Positions 1 through 9,513 of a DNA stretch of 64,000 nt are shown in pieces. The DNA is taken from the NCBI GenBank assembly GCA_949592205.1, contig CATIUR010000003.1, forward strand, positions 73,560,501-73,624,500, given 5' to 3'. A program made the position numbers and the translations under genes. Below the pieces are notes generated by a model. That model saw only the letters and a program-made list of their open reading frames with translations, had not been told where the DNA came from and ran no database searches. The stretch comes from Helichrysum umbraculigerum (Eukaryota; Streptophyta; Magnoliopsida; Asterales; Asteraceae). How positions within the stretch are numbered: the stretch's first letter is position 1; each line of letters begins with the position of its first letter.

Positions 1-1
1 G

Positions 2-723
2 GATCAGGAGTATCCTGAAGTTAAGAGAGTTGAAGTTAAACCTGAAAAGGTGGTTTCAAAAGTTGAACCTGAAATTAAGGTTCAAACAAATAAGGGTAAA
101 GCCAAGGTATTAACTCAAAACAACAAACTTTACAGTCACCTGTAAAGATTTTGCAACGAAAATTAGTAAATGAAAAAGTTTTGTCTGATAAACCTTCAAC
201 TTCGACCTCTCAACCAAAGCAAACATTTTCTAAGACATGTACTCAATGTTCATGTTCTAGAAATGTTTCTCCACCTCCTGTGGTAATGCCTCAGCCTCAA
301 CCGTTAGTTGAGACTCGTTCTTGTTTCTACTGCAAGAGACAAGGACATTTGATCCGTGACTGTCCCAAGCTGTCAAATCAGCGCTATGGAAGAGAGATGC
401 CTAGGACATCAGTTTATAGAAATTCTTTTTCAAAATCTCCACCTAGGCGTTACTCAAAGTCTCCCAAGCCTGTTCTGAAGCTAAGTAATGTTGAGCAAAA
501 ACCTTTGCCAATTCAAAAGCCCAACATTATTTCTGATATCAATTCCGAACCTTCAAAAGTTTGGAAACGAAAAGAGTCTGATGTTGACTCTTCAGTCGTC
601 AACAATAACACTTCAGATAAAAATTCTAATTTGTTTAAAGATAAAGTCCTATCTGACGTGCTTATTGTTGATGACCATGGAAGACCTAAGTCTGTAAAGG
701 CTTGGGTCTCCGTTTCTCACTAA
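2..723 (+). pseudogene. gag: Copia gag C-terminal part (nucleocapsid), frameshifted
   Basis: This is the end of the structural Gag protein of element A, which packages the element's RNA. One frame is open from position 2 to the stop near 142; the continuation is in another frame from about 115 onward, so a one-base indel lies at roughly 105-120. A CCHC zinc knuckle (CX2CX4HX4C, starting CFYCKRQGH) is encoded at about 330-371. The rest is Lys/Ser/Pro-rich, as usual for nucleocapsid. The frame ends at TAA 721-723, overlapping the pol frame by about 22 nt in a different frame. Pol would therefore need a frameshift or reinitiation; no canonical slippery heptamer is visible. Confidence 0.75.
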
Positions 724-2162
724 TCTCTTTCTTTGATGTGTTGCAGCAGTCGGAACGTGTGAAGGATAGTTTATGGTATATGGATAGTGGCTGCTCGCGA
801 CACATGACTGGCGATGTGTCTCTTCTGACGGATATTAAACCATACTCGGGAGGATACGTTGCTTTCGCGGGAGATTCAGGAGGAACGATTTCGGGAAAAG
901 GAACGCTAACAAATGGAAAAGTTAGCTTTGAAAATGTGAATTATGTGGCTGAGCTGACTCACAACTTGCTGAGCGTTTCACAAGTTTGTGACAAGGACTA
1001 CACCACTTTATTCACAAAGACGGAATGTGTAATATTGAAGCCGGGGTATGTCATTCCTGAGGATTGGGTATTGATGCGGGCACCTAGAAAAAATGACACC
1101 TATGTGATGAATATGCGAACTGTGGAGACTACAAGTGACTATACTTGTCTTCTTTCAAAGGCTTCAGAAAAGGAATCACTCCTTTGGCACAGACGGATGG
1201 GACATATTCATTTCCGTAAAATGAATTTTCTGATTAACAATGATTTAGTGAGGGGAGTTCCAAAACAGTCATTTGCTCTAAAAGATGACTGCGTTTCTTG
1301 TCACAAAGGAAAACTCCACAAGAAGTCCCACAAGTCTAAGGTTGTGAATTCTATTGCAGCTCCGTTGGAACTACTGCATATGGATCTGTTCGGTCCAGTT
1401 TCAACAAAGAGCATTGGTGGTCGGTCTTACTGCTTGGTAGTTACTGATGACTACTCAAGGTTTTCGTGGGTATATTTCTTGACTACAAAGGGGGAAACTC
1501 CTGAGATTCTGGTGTATTTGTTGGACAAGTTGGCAAATCTGTGCAACTTGAAGGTGAAAAGGATACGAAGCGACAATGGAACTGAATTCAAGAACTCAAC
1601 TCTCGAATTGTTTTGTGCTACAAGAGGAATTGAGCATCCATTCAGTGCTCCAAGGACTCCACAACAGAATGGAGTTGCAGAAAGAAAGAACAGGACAATT
1701 ATAGAGACAGCTCGGACTATGTTAGCTGACTCCAAATTACCAATCATCTTCTGGGCTGAGGCAGTTAATACTGCCTGTTATGTTCTCAACAGAGTGCTCA
1801 CGGTTAAGAAAAAGAACAAGACGTGTTATGAACTTTTCAATAACCGTAAGCCAAACCTTCAGTTCTTAGAACCATTTGGGTGTCCATGCATGATCATGAT
1901 TACAAAAGATAAGGTCTCTAAGTTTGGTGACAAAGCTGTTGAAGGGATTTTTCTTGGATATTCAGTCAATTCTCCGAACAAAAGAGTCTTTAACAAATCA
2001 ACGAATCAGATTGAGGAACAGTTTGAAGTAAAATGTTTAAGGTATACGGAACCTCCTCAAGGAACAGGTCCGGATTGGTTCTTCAACTATGGAAATCTCT
2101 TTGACTCTTTCAAAATTCCTGATGATGATGAAACGGAAGAGTTAGTTTCCATGCTACATGGA
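702..2162 (+). CDS. pol: Copia pol N-terminal half: protease and integrase, split by element C
   Basis: The aspartic protease signature YMDSGCSRHMTG is encoded at about 778-813. It is followed by the GAG-pre-integrase zinc-binding region (H-X4-H near 1189-1210, CVSCHKGK near 1290-1313). The integrase core has its Asp in VVTDDYSRFSW (about 1438-1470), its second Asp in RSDNGTEF (about 1567-1590) and its Glu in PQQNGVAERKN (about 1660-1692). The frame is cut at 2162 by element C. Subtracting C plus one target duplication (9779 nt) restores the same frame to the RT half at 11942. The ATG at 702 is only the first in-frame ATG, because Pol is probably made as a fusion. Confidence 0.9.
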
Positions 2163-3059
2163 TGTGACAACCGTCAATTTAGGACTATAATTAGTGCCTA
2201 ATCAAGTTTTAGTACATGTAATTAGTTCTGTGATAGGCTAATTAATGTATCAATTTTCATATATATTGTTGAATATATATCTACAATTATGCGATTTGTT
2301 TAAATCGTACGAGTTCAAATCAAATGTAATCCGATTAAATAAATACGGACGTTGGTGAACAATTGATTTAAGTAATACAAAGATTTTTAATAACATTTTT
2401 GTACTTAAAAATATTATGTCCATAATATTTTGTAGACAAGTTTTATCACACAAATTATATAAACGCGAATAAAATGTAAACGCGCAAATCAAACAAAACA
2501 AATTACCTTTTATAATGTGATTATTAAAAGTTAGTAAAATACTTTAACAAAAATACTGAGAAATTATTCGTATTCTAAAACGTATATTAAAACAAAGAAA
2601 ATAAACATTTAACGTATAAACGACGGAGTAAACGAACACCGCACGGAGCGCAGTGCGCGGACTGGAAATGGGAGGTGATCCCTTAACCACCTCCCCACCT
2701 TTTTCACTTTCTTTCATTTTCCATTTTCTATCTCTCTCTCCTCTCTTATTTCTTTCAAACAAACCACCAAACAAAAATCATCAAAATCGCAAAATAAACA
2801 CCTCAAACGACCTCGGATCTTCAAACCCCTTTTACAATAAACGACCACCTCGCGACGATCTACACTTCTACCTTTCCGGAATTTCATTTCGGCGATTTGT
2901 AAGTTTCCGACACGACTCCGAAAACTCTCGTTTTTTAAGTTTTATAACTTGCTAGCTGTTTGTATAACCTTGTTATGTCCTAAAATGGGTTGGGTAAAAA
3001 TATTAGGCCGATCGATGGCCGGAAAACTCGTTTTTGGAGTTGAAACTCCGATCAGACCC

Positions 3060-3380
3060 CGTACGTCGCATTTGGTCTGGAGCAGATGCGACGTAGCGAC
3101 CTACGTCGCACTATATTCTCAACGTCGCATATAGCGACGCAGCGACCTACGTCGCACTATACCCCCACGTCGCATATAGCGACGCAGCCTATTACGTCGC
3201 ATTGACTTGCGAACGTCGCACATAGCGACGCAGACCTTAACGTCGCAAAAACGAACCTACGTCGCATAAGCGACGTAGCACCCTACGTCGCTATTGACTT
3301 AGCACTGTTGACCTTAGCGACGTAACCCTTTACGTCGCAAAACTCTTACGTCGCAGCCTACGTCGCAGGCTACGTCGCAC
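3060..3380 (+). repeat. Cluster of ACGTCGC / GCGACGT motifs in LTR C
   Basis: About fourteen ACGTCGC and several GCGACGT/GCGACGC copies fall within 320 bp, in a background otherwise poor in CpG. Some neighbours pair as perfect inverted repeats: TGCGACGTAG/CTACGTCGCA near 3086-3110, and CTACGTCGC/GCGACGTAG near 3257-3279. The same cluster is present in the 3' LTR at about 10411-10732. Other LTRs in the window carry a different motif brand at the equivalent position. Confidence 0.9.
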
Positions 3381-3479
3381 AAAACAGAATCTTCAAAACT
3401 CAAAATTTTCGAAGTCAAGTTACTGTAGCAATTCACTGTAGCAACAATATAATAACCTTTTGAACTATTGTTACAACCG

Positions 3480-3733
3480 TCACCAACGGGCCGTACGCGT
3501 TTTCAAAACATACTTCAAAATCAAACAAGTCGTTGTAACTTGTATCAATTTATTCAAACAAGTCGTTGTAACTTGTATCAATTTAAATCAAACAAGTCGT
3601 AGTAACTTGTAACAATACAATCAACCAAATCGGGGAAATTTGGACATTAAGTTAGACAAACAATTTCAATGGTAGTCTTTCGAGATACCAATACAATTAA
3701 TAACAATTCAAGTGTCGTGGACACATTCAGGTT
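3480..3733 (+). other. Stem-loop array and conserved box in LTR C
   Basis: The box TCACCAACGGGCCGTA (3480-3495) is complementary to 2344-2358. It is followed by stem-loops: ACAAGT/ACTTGT three times (3525-3543, about 3558-3576, 3592-3610), CCAAAT/ATTTGG (3625-3643), TGGTA/TACCA (3670-3690) and GTGTC/GACAC (3712-3724). The stems differ from one another, while several loops begin with CG or TCG. The same region of LTRs E and F also holds stem-loop arrays with other sequences. Confidence 0.7.
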
Positions 3734-3995
3734 TCAAGTCTTTGGACACCAACACACTGCTAATTACTTCAAGTTTATTAAGTTAAACACATCAGAAATC
3801 AGGTGAGTTTCATAGCCCCATTTTCACTGCTTTACAACTAGGGGTGTGATATTACTACTCGAATTTGTTTTACAAGTAGAACGCAAGTGCCAAACTTCAA
3901 ATACTACATGAGTTTCAAGCTAATCAATTTAAAGTCCTCCATAAGCATAGTCTCTAGTATTTTATAGCGTGAATGTTAGTATATGATATCATATG

Positions 3996-4269
3996 GGATT
4001 GACAATCCTCATCCGGGTTAGCACGCACTAATCGGTCAAACGGATGTATTAGCATTTGGGAAGACGAGTGTTGATTAGGCACTCGTAGGAGGCAAATCAT
4101 GTTAGGTTTCCTTAATTGGGCCTGACACATCAGTTAAGCTCAGACTATGTGCTCATGGACAGTATAACTTTTATTTTGCTTAAGTGCATTTTAAATTCAT
4201 TATAAATCTTGCGGTTCTGACAATTATACATTGACATACAAACCTGTGAGCTCACCAGCGTTTTCGCTG
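3996..4269 (+). other. Conserved stem-loop blocks near the LTR C 3' end
   Basis: Three stem-loops are seen: GGATT-GAC-AATCC (3996-4008); ACGAGTG-TTGATTAGG-CACTCGT (4064-4086), followed directly by AGGAGGCAAA; and CAGCG-TTTT-CGCTG (4256-4269), preceded by AACCTGTGAGCTCAC. Equivalent positions in LTR E and in J's LTR keep the loops and flanks but have different, still paired, stems. Confidence 0.75.
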
Positions 4270-4587
4270 ACCCATTTTAGTATATATCACAGGTACCCAG
4301 CAGTAGGTTGACTGCACAAGCAGGGATTTCTAGCTCGAGTCAGCATACATACAATTAGAGATTGGACTGCATTATTATATTTTGTAAAAGTAATTATGCC
4401 ATGTAATCTCTCAATTTCAGGAACCGAGCTAGTGAAATATTATTTTTGATGTAAACGTTAACTTATTAATACAAGTTTTAAACGACGCATATAGTGGTCG
4501 TTCATTATTATCTTTGTGCTTTGTATATTGATTAGTGGCACCCAAATCAAGCTTCCGCAAATCATTAAATTTGGGGGTGTCACAGAT

Positions 4588-4600
4588 TGGTATCAGAGAC
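4588..4600 (+). promoter_or_regulatory. Primer-binding site of C (initiator Met tRNA type)
   Basis: TGGTATCAGAGAC begins three bases after the LTR end. TGGTATCAGAGC is the usual plant retrotransposon site complementary to the 3' end of initiator tRNA-Met; this copy differs slightly at its end. It would prime minus-strand DNA synthesis. Confidence 0.9.
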
Positions 4601-5036
4601 TAAGGTTATAGTGAACTAGGTTGCATTTAGTGGGCCTAGACTATGACCGTTAGGCAGTATTCCTTATTAGTTATGACTAGTTCAGGGATTACATCATACG
4701 ACTTTAATTTAACATAGCCTGATCAACTATGTACAATTAAAGAAAGATGATGTGAAATCTGAAAGAGTTATGTTGAACAGGAATGCATTAGTTGACTCTG
4801 ACCTCGAGAGAAACGGGACTCAAAACACTTCTGTGCTAGACACTCAATAGGTTATTATGTGATATATATATATTTACATGAATAGACCTCGTTACAACTT
4901 TAGGCTATATTATATTATATGAATATAGGCCTCTTTCTTTCAAAACGTTTTGTCTCGGAATGACAAACACATCACTAGTTCATCATGCTCGGACTAGTAT
5001 CTTATTTCATTTCCTTGTTCTTTCTTACTCAGCATC
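4601..5036 (+). other. Untranslated leader of C
   Basis: This stretch between the primer site and the gag ATG has no long ORF. It ends with a pyrimidine-rich splice-acceptor-like sequence at about 5010-5032 and otherwise shows nothing recognisable. Confidence 0.7.
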
Positions 5037-8000
5037 ATGCCTCCACGTCGTCAAATTACCCTTAGCGAAGCTGAGATCGCGGGAATCATTGCCCGCAGTG
5101 TGACCGAAGCCTTGGCTACCCGAACACCACCAGGTAGCGAGGACACCGCAACCAATACTCCACCACCCAAACCCTGCTCCTATAAGGACTTTCTGAGCTG
5201 TAAACCACTGTACTTCAAGGGCACGGAAGGTGCCATTGGCTTGATCCGTTGGGTTGAGCGTATGGAATCTGTTTTCAGTCTCTGCGACTGTACTGAGAAC
5301 AACAAGGTCAAATTCGCTGCTTACACCTTTCAGGAAGGTGCACTCACGTGGTGGAAAACCCACGCAAACTCCGTAGGCCTTGAGGTTGCAAACCGACTTC
5401 CTTGGGCCGAACTGAAAAAGAAACTGACAGAGAAATACTGTCCTGAAGAGGAATTGCACAGGCTGGAAGAAGAATTCTGGCATCTGGAGGTGCAGGGAAA
5501 TGATGTCGCTGATTATACCACCAAATTTCAGCAGTTTGCTTTACTATGCCCAGGCTTGGTTGAACCAGAAAGTAAGGGCATTAAGAAATACATTCGTGGA
5601 CTTCCCGAGAACATTCAGGGGAACGTCGCCTCATCCAAACCAACAACTACTGAGAGTGCCATTCGATTGGCCCACGAACTCATGGCTCTAGTTGTCAGCC
5701 GTGAGACCTCCAACACCTCATCCTCCAACAACAACAAACGCAAATCCACTGAACACCACCACAACTCCAACAAGAAAAACAACGCCATCCAAGTCTATAA
5801 CACCAACTCTGAAACCACCCGCAACTACACCGGGGACAGACCTTATTGTCCCAAGTGTAACTACCACCATTTTGGTCAGTGTGGTACTCCTTGCAACAAC
5901 TGCAGGAGGCAAGGGCATTTGACTAAAGATTGCCGAGCTCCCAAATCCAACAACAACCCCTCTGACAGAAATACCCGACAACCTAAGTCCTGCTACGAAT
6001 GTGGAAACCCAGGACACTTCAGGGATTCTTGCCCAAAGTTGAAGAACAAGGGCAACAACAACAACCACCGCAACAACAACAACGCCAAAAGTAGCGCCTT
6101 CGTGATCAACTCAGGGGACGCCCGTCAGGACCCGAATGTGGTCACGGGTATGTTCCTCCTCAACAATTTAACTGCTTCCATACTGTTTGATACTGGTGCC
6201 GATAGGAGTTTTATTTCCGATGAATTTTGCCCTCTACTTGACATTACACCTGTTGCTTTAGACGTTAAGTACACCGTAGAGCTAGCAAATGGCAAGCTGA
6301 TAGAAACCGATAGTGTGATACCTAATTGCACTTTAAATCTAGCCGACGAAACCTTCCCCATAGATCTTATGCCTATTGAGATAGGAAGTTTCGATGTCAT
6401 CATAGGCATGGACTGGTTATCCAAACATCGCGCCGAAATCATCTGCTATGACAAAGTTGTTCGCATACCTCTCGCAGTCGGTAGAACCCTAATCATACAG
6501 GGGGAGACCGGTGGGACGAGGCTTAACATCATATCTTGTCTTAAAACCCGAAAATTTCTGAGAAAGGGTTATCCTGCAATCCTCGCGCACATCATGGAGA
6601 AAAAGTCGGAGGAGAAGCGACTCGAGGATGTTCCAATTGTTCGAGACTTTCCAGAAGTCTTTCCTGAAGAACTACCTGGTCTACCACCACCAAGACAGGT
6701 TGAGTTCTCAATCGATCTTGTACCCAGTGCTGCGCCTGTGGCCCGAGCACCATACCGTTTAGCTCCATCCGAACTTCAGGAGCTGTCCACCCAGTTACAG
6801 GAACTCCTGGAACGAGGGTTCATCAGGCCGAGTTCTTCACCTTGGGGAGCTCCGGTCCTATTTGTTAAGAAGAAAGATGGTTCTTTTCGAATGTGTATCG
6901 ACTATCGAGAGTTGAACAAGTTAACTGTCAAGAACCGGTATCCACTTCCTCGAATCGATGATCTGTTCGACCAACTTCAAGGGTCGAGTTGTTATTCAAA
7001 GATTGATCTCCGATCCGGTTATCACCAATTGCGTGTCCGCGATGCCGATATTCCAAAAACCGCTTTCAGAACCCGTTACGGGCATTACGAATTTCAAGTG
7101 ATGCCATTCGGCCTAACCAATGCACCGGCTGTATTCATGGACCTTATGAATCGGGTGTGTAAACCTTACCTGGATAAATTTGTCATTGTCTTTATCGATG
7201 ACATTCTCATATATTCACGAAACAAAGAAGAACACGCGCAACACCTCAGAACCATCCTTGAACTACTTAAACACGAGGAGCTCTATGCCAAGTTCTCTAA
7301 GTGTGAGTTCTGGATCAAAACCGTTCAATTTCTTGGTCACGTGATTGACAGTCAGGGGATTCACGTCGACCCGTCAAAAATCGAGGCTATCAAAGACTGG
7401 CAATCGCCAACCACTCCAACCGAGGTACGGCAGTTTTTGGGACTGGCCGGATATTATCGACGATTCATTGAAAATTTCTCCAAGATAGCCATACCACTCA
7501 CGACTCTAACCCAGAAAGACAAAAAGTTTGACTGGACTGAGAAACAAGAGTCGGCATTTCAACTCTTAAAGCAAAAGCTTTGCAGTGCTCCTATCCTATC
7601 CTTACCCGAAGGCACCGATGATTTCGTGGTATACTGCGATGCTTCTCATCAAGGTCTCGGTTGTGTGCTCATGCAACGAGACAAAGTCATAGCTTATGCT
7701 TCCCGACAGCTCAAGATTCATGAAAAGAATTACACCACCCACGACCTCGAGCTAGGAGCTGTCGTTTTTGCCCTCAAAATCTGGAGACATTACCTTTACG
7801 GTACCAGATGTACAATCTTTACCGACCATAAAAGCCTTCAACACATATTCGATCAGAAGGATCTCAACATGAGGCAACGTCGATGGGTCGAGTTGCTTAC
7901 CGATTACGACTGTGAACTCAAATATCATCCAGGCAAAGCAAATGTTGTTGCTGACGCCCTCAGTCGAAAAGAGCGAGTGAAACCACTTCGGGTTCGAGCC

Positions 8001-9479
8001 CTCAGTATGACCATTCACAACAATTTAAACATTCAAATTCTCACTGCTCAACTCGAAGCCTTAAAACCCGAGAATGTCAAAGATGAAGCCTTGCGAGGCA
8101 TGGATAAACAATTCGAAGTCAAACCTAACGGGATTAGGTATTTCTCAAACCGAATCTGGATGCCTAAATTTGGGAACCTACAAGACTTGGTGATGGATGA
8201 AGCTCACAAGTCCAAATACTCTATCCATCCGGGATCTGATAAAATGTACCACGGTATCAAGGACTTCTACTGGTGGCCGAACATGAAAGCTGAAATCGCC
8301 ACCTATGTCAGCAAGTGCCTTACTTGCTCCAAAGTCAAAATCGAATATCAAAAACCTTCTGGTTTACTTCAACAACCCAGTCTCCCTGAATGGAAATGGG
8401 AACAAATTGCCATGGACTTCATAACCAAACTACCTCGATCCTCGAACGGTTGCGATACCATTTGGGTGATCGTGGATCGTCTCACCAAATCTGCTCACTT
8501 CCTGGCAATCAAGGAATCCGACAAAATGGAACGCCTCACCAACATTTATCTAAAGGAAATCGTGACCAAACACGGTGTTCCAATTTCAATTATCTCCGAT
8601 AGAGATAGTCGTTTCACTTCACAATTTTGGCAATCACTTCAAAAATCTCTGGGTACTCGACTTGATATGAGTACCGCATACCATCCTCAAACCGACGGCC
8701 AAAGTGAACGAACTATTCAAACACTGGAAGACACGCTACGGGCCTGCGTAGTAGACTTCGGTGTAAACTGGGAAAAACATCTACCATTGTGCGAGTTCTC
8801 GTACAACAACAGTTATCATACCAGCATCAAGGCTGCTCCCTTCGAGGCACTGTACGGTCGTAAGTGCCGTTCACCTATCTGTTGGACCGAAGTTGGGGAT
8901 AGCCAACTCACAGGTCCAGAAATCATTCACGAGACGACCGAGAGAATCGTTGAAATTCAGAACAAGCTCAAAGCCGCGCGTGATCGTCAGAAAAGTTATG
9001 CTGACGTGAGACGCAAACCACTCGAGTTCCAGGTTGGGGATCGAGTTCTACTCAAAGTATCTCCTTGGAAAGGCGTCATCCGATTTGGCAAACGAGGGAA
9101 GTTGAATCCCAGATACATTGGACCATTCGAGATCCTCGAAAGGATTGGTCCAGTGGCTTATCGATTGCAGCTGCCATCTGAACTCAGCAGCGTACATCCC
9201 ACTTTTCATGTTTCAAATCTGAAGAAGTGTCTGTCTGATGAAGCACTTATCATTCCACTCGATGAAATTCGAGTTGACGAGAAACTTCACTTTGTTGAGG
9301 AACCCGCTGAAATCATGGACCGTGAGGTCAAACAACTTAAACAAAGTCGTATTCCCATTGTCAAGGTTAGGTGGAATTCGCGACGTGGTCCGGAATTTAC
9401 CTGGGAACGGGAAGACCAAATGCGACTCAAGTATCCTCAACTCTTCACTGACTCCACATCAAACACGACTACAACATAA
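5037..9479 (+). CDS. gag-pol: Gag-Pol polyprotein of chromovirus C
   Basis: This single 1480-codon frame has no internal stop. Gag capsid covers about residues 60-230. Two CCHC zinc knuckles follow (CNNCRRQGHLTKDC near 286 and CYECGNPGHFRDSC near 319). The aspartic protease has LFDTGADRSFIS near 382. Reverse transcriptase has the catalytic FIDDILIYS near 717, and RNase H starts near 866 (YCDASHQG). Integrase has a zinc-binding domain near 1063-1100 and a catalytic core with Asp in IVDRLTKS (about 1145), Asp in ISDRDSRF (about 1187) and Glu in GQSERT (about 1222). The C-terminus (about 1420-1470, KVRWNSRRGPEFTWE) looks like a chromodomain, which in chromoviruses steers integration to marked chromatin. 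The ATG follows a predicted splice acceptor. All catalytic residues I checked are present. Confidence 0.95.
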   Translation: MPPRRQITLSEAEIAGIIARSVTEALATRTPPGSEDTATNTPPPKPCSYKDFLSCKPLYFKGTEGAIGLIRWVERMESVFSLCDCTENNKVKFAAYTFQEGALTWWKTHANSVGLEVANRLPWAELKKKLTEKYCPEEELHRLEEEFWHLEVQGNDVADYTTKFQQFALLCPGLVEPESKGIKKYIRGLPENIQGNVASSKPTTTESAIRLAHELMALVVSRETSNTSSSNNNKRKSTEHHHNSNKKNNAIQVYNTNSETTRNYTGDRPYCPKCNYHHFGQCGTPCNNCRRQGHLTKDCRAPKSNNNPSDRNTRQPKSCYECGNPGHFRDSCPKLKNKGNNNNHRNNNNAKSSAFVINSGDARQDPNVVTGMFLLNNLTASILFDTGADRSFISDEFCPLLDITPVALDVKYTVELANGKLIETDSVIPNCTLNLADETFPIDLMPIEIGSFDVIIGMDWLSKHRAEIICYDKVVRIPLAVGRTLIIQGETGGTRLNIISCLKTRKFLRKGYPAILAHIMEKKSEEKRLEDVPIVRDFPEVFPEELPGLPPPRQVEFSIDLVPSAAPVARAPYRLAPSELQELSTQLQELLERGFIRPSSSPWGAPVLFVKKKDGSFRMCIDYRELNKLTVKNRYPLPRIDDLFDQLQGSSCYSKIDLRSGYHQLRVRDADIPKTAFRTRYGHYEFQVMPFGLTNAPAVFMDLMNRVCKPYLDKFVIVFIDDILIYSRNKEEHAQHLRTILELLKHEELYAKFSKCEFWIKTVQFLGHVIDSQGIHVDPSKIEAIKDWQSPTTPTEVRQFLGLAGYYRRFIENFSKIAIPLTTLTQKDKKFDWTEKQESAFQLLKQKLCSAPILSLPEGTDDFVVYCDASHQGLGCVLMQRDKVIAYASRQLKIHEKNYTTHDLELGAVVFALKIWRHYLYGTRCTIFTDHKSLQHIFDQKDLNMRQRRWVELLTDYDCELKYHPGKANVVADALSRKERVKPLRVRALSMTIHNNLNIQILTAQLEALKPENVKDEALRGMDKQFEVKPNGIRYFSNRIWMPKFGNLQDLVMDEAHKSKYSIHPGSDKMYHGIKDFYWWPNMKAEIATYVSKCLTCSKVKIEYQKPSGLLQQPSLPEWKWEQIAMDFITKLPRSSNGCDTIWVIVDRLTKSAHFLAIKESDKMERLTNIYLKEIVTKHGVPISIISDRDSRFTSQFWQSLQKSLGTRLDMSTAYHPQTDGQSERTIQTLEDTLRACVVDFGVNWEKHLPLCEFSYNNSYHTSIKAAPFEALYGRKCRSPICWTEVGDSQLTGPEIIHETTERIVEIQNKLKAARDRQKSYADVRRKPLEFQVGDRVLLKVSPWKGVIRFGKRGKLNPRYIGPFEILERIGPVAYRLQLPSELSSVHPTFHVSNLKKCLSDEALIIPLDEIRVDEKLHFVEEPAEIMDREVKQLKQSRIPIVKVRWNSRRGPEFTWEREDQMRLKYPQLFTDSTSNTTTT

Positions 9480-9500
9480 ATTTCGGGACGAAATTCTTCT

Positions 9501-9513
9501 AACAGGGGGAGAA
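9501..9513 (+). promoter_or_regulatory. Polypurine tract of C
   Basis: AACAGGGGGAGAA lies directly before the 3' LTR and would prime plus-strand synthesis. J's tract at 53951-53963 is almost the same. Confidence 0.9.

Larger units (their letters stand above)
2163..4584 (+). repeat. 5' LTR of element C
   Basis: This is a 2422-bp LTR with TG...CA ends. In order it holds an AT-rich region, the box TACGGACGTTGGTGA (2344-2358), and a pyrimidine-rich leader-like stretch (about 2690-2800). A splice-donor-like GTAAGTTTCC follows at 2899, then a cluster of ACGTCGC motifs (3060-3380) and the complementary box TCACCAACGGGCCGTA (3480-3495). After these come stem-loops (3525-3733) and two conserved stem-loop blocks (3996-4096, 4256-4269). 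The transcription start cannot be placed from sequence alone. Short ORFs in the leader are probably not genes. Confidence 0.95.
2899..5032 (+). promoter_or_regulatory. Predicted leader intron of element C
   Basis: A strong 5' splice site, GTAAGTTTCC, lies at 2899. A textbook 3' splice site (pyrimidine tract TTGTTCTTTCTTACTCAG) ends at 5032, four bases before the gag-pol ATG. The same donor string occurs in LTR H (63617) and, on the minus strand, in F (37716). LTR E has GTAAGAATC at 24122. Element J has a similar acceptor (TTCTGTTCTCAG ending 22124) just before its gag ATG. Splicing would remove the stem-loop region and the primer site from the mRNA and keep them in genomic RNA. This is inference; no transcript data are available here. 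Confidence 0.5.

Noticed and set aside
692..746. Short intron between gag and pol of A (acceptor-like TTGATGTGTTGCAG)
   Set aside because: The only donor nearby would give 54 nt, too short for a plant intron, and removal would not fix the frame.
2653..3134. ORFs of 100 and 61 codons in LTR C (and a joined 160-codon ORF at 10004-10486)
   Set aside because: They lie in the pyrimidine-rich leader and the motif cluster, and the one-base T-run difference between LTRs changes the frame without other marks of coding.
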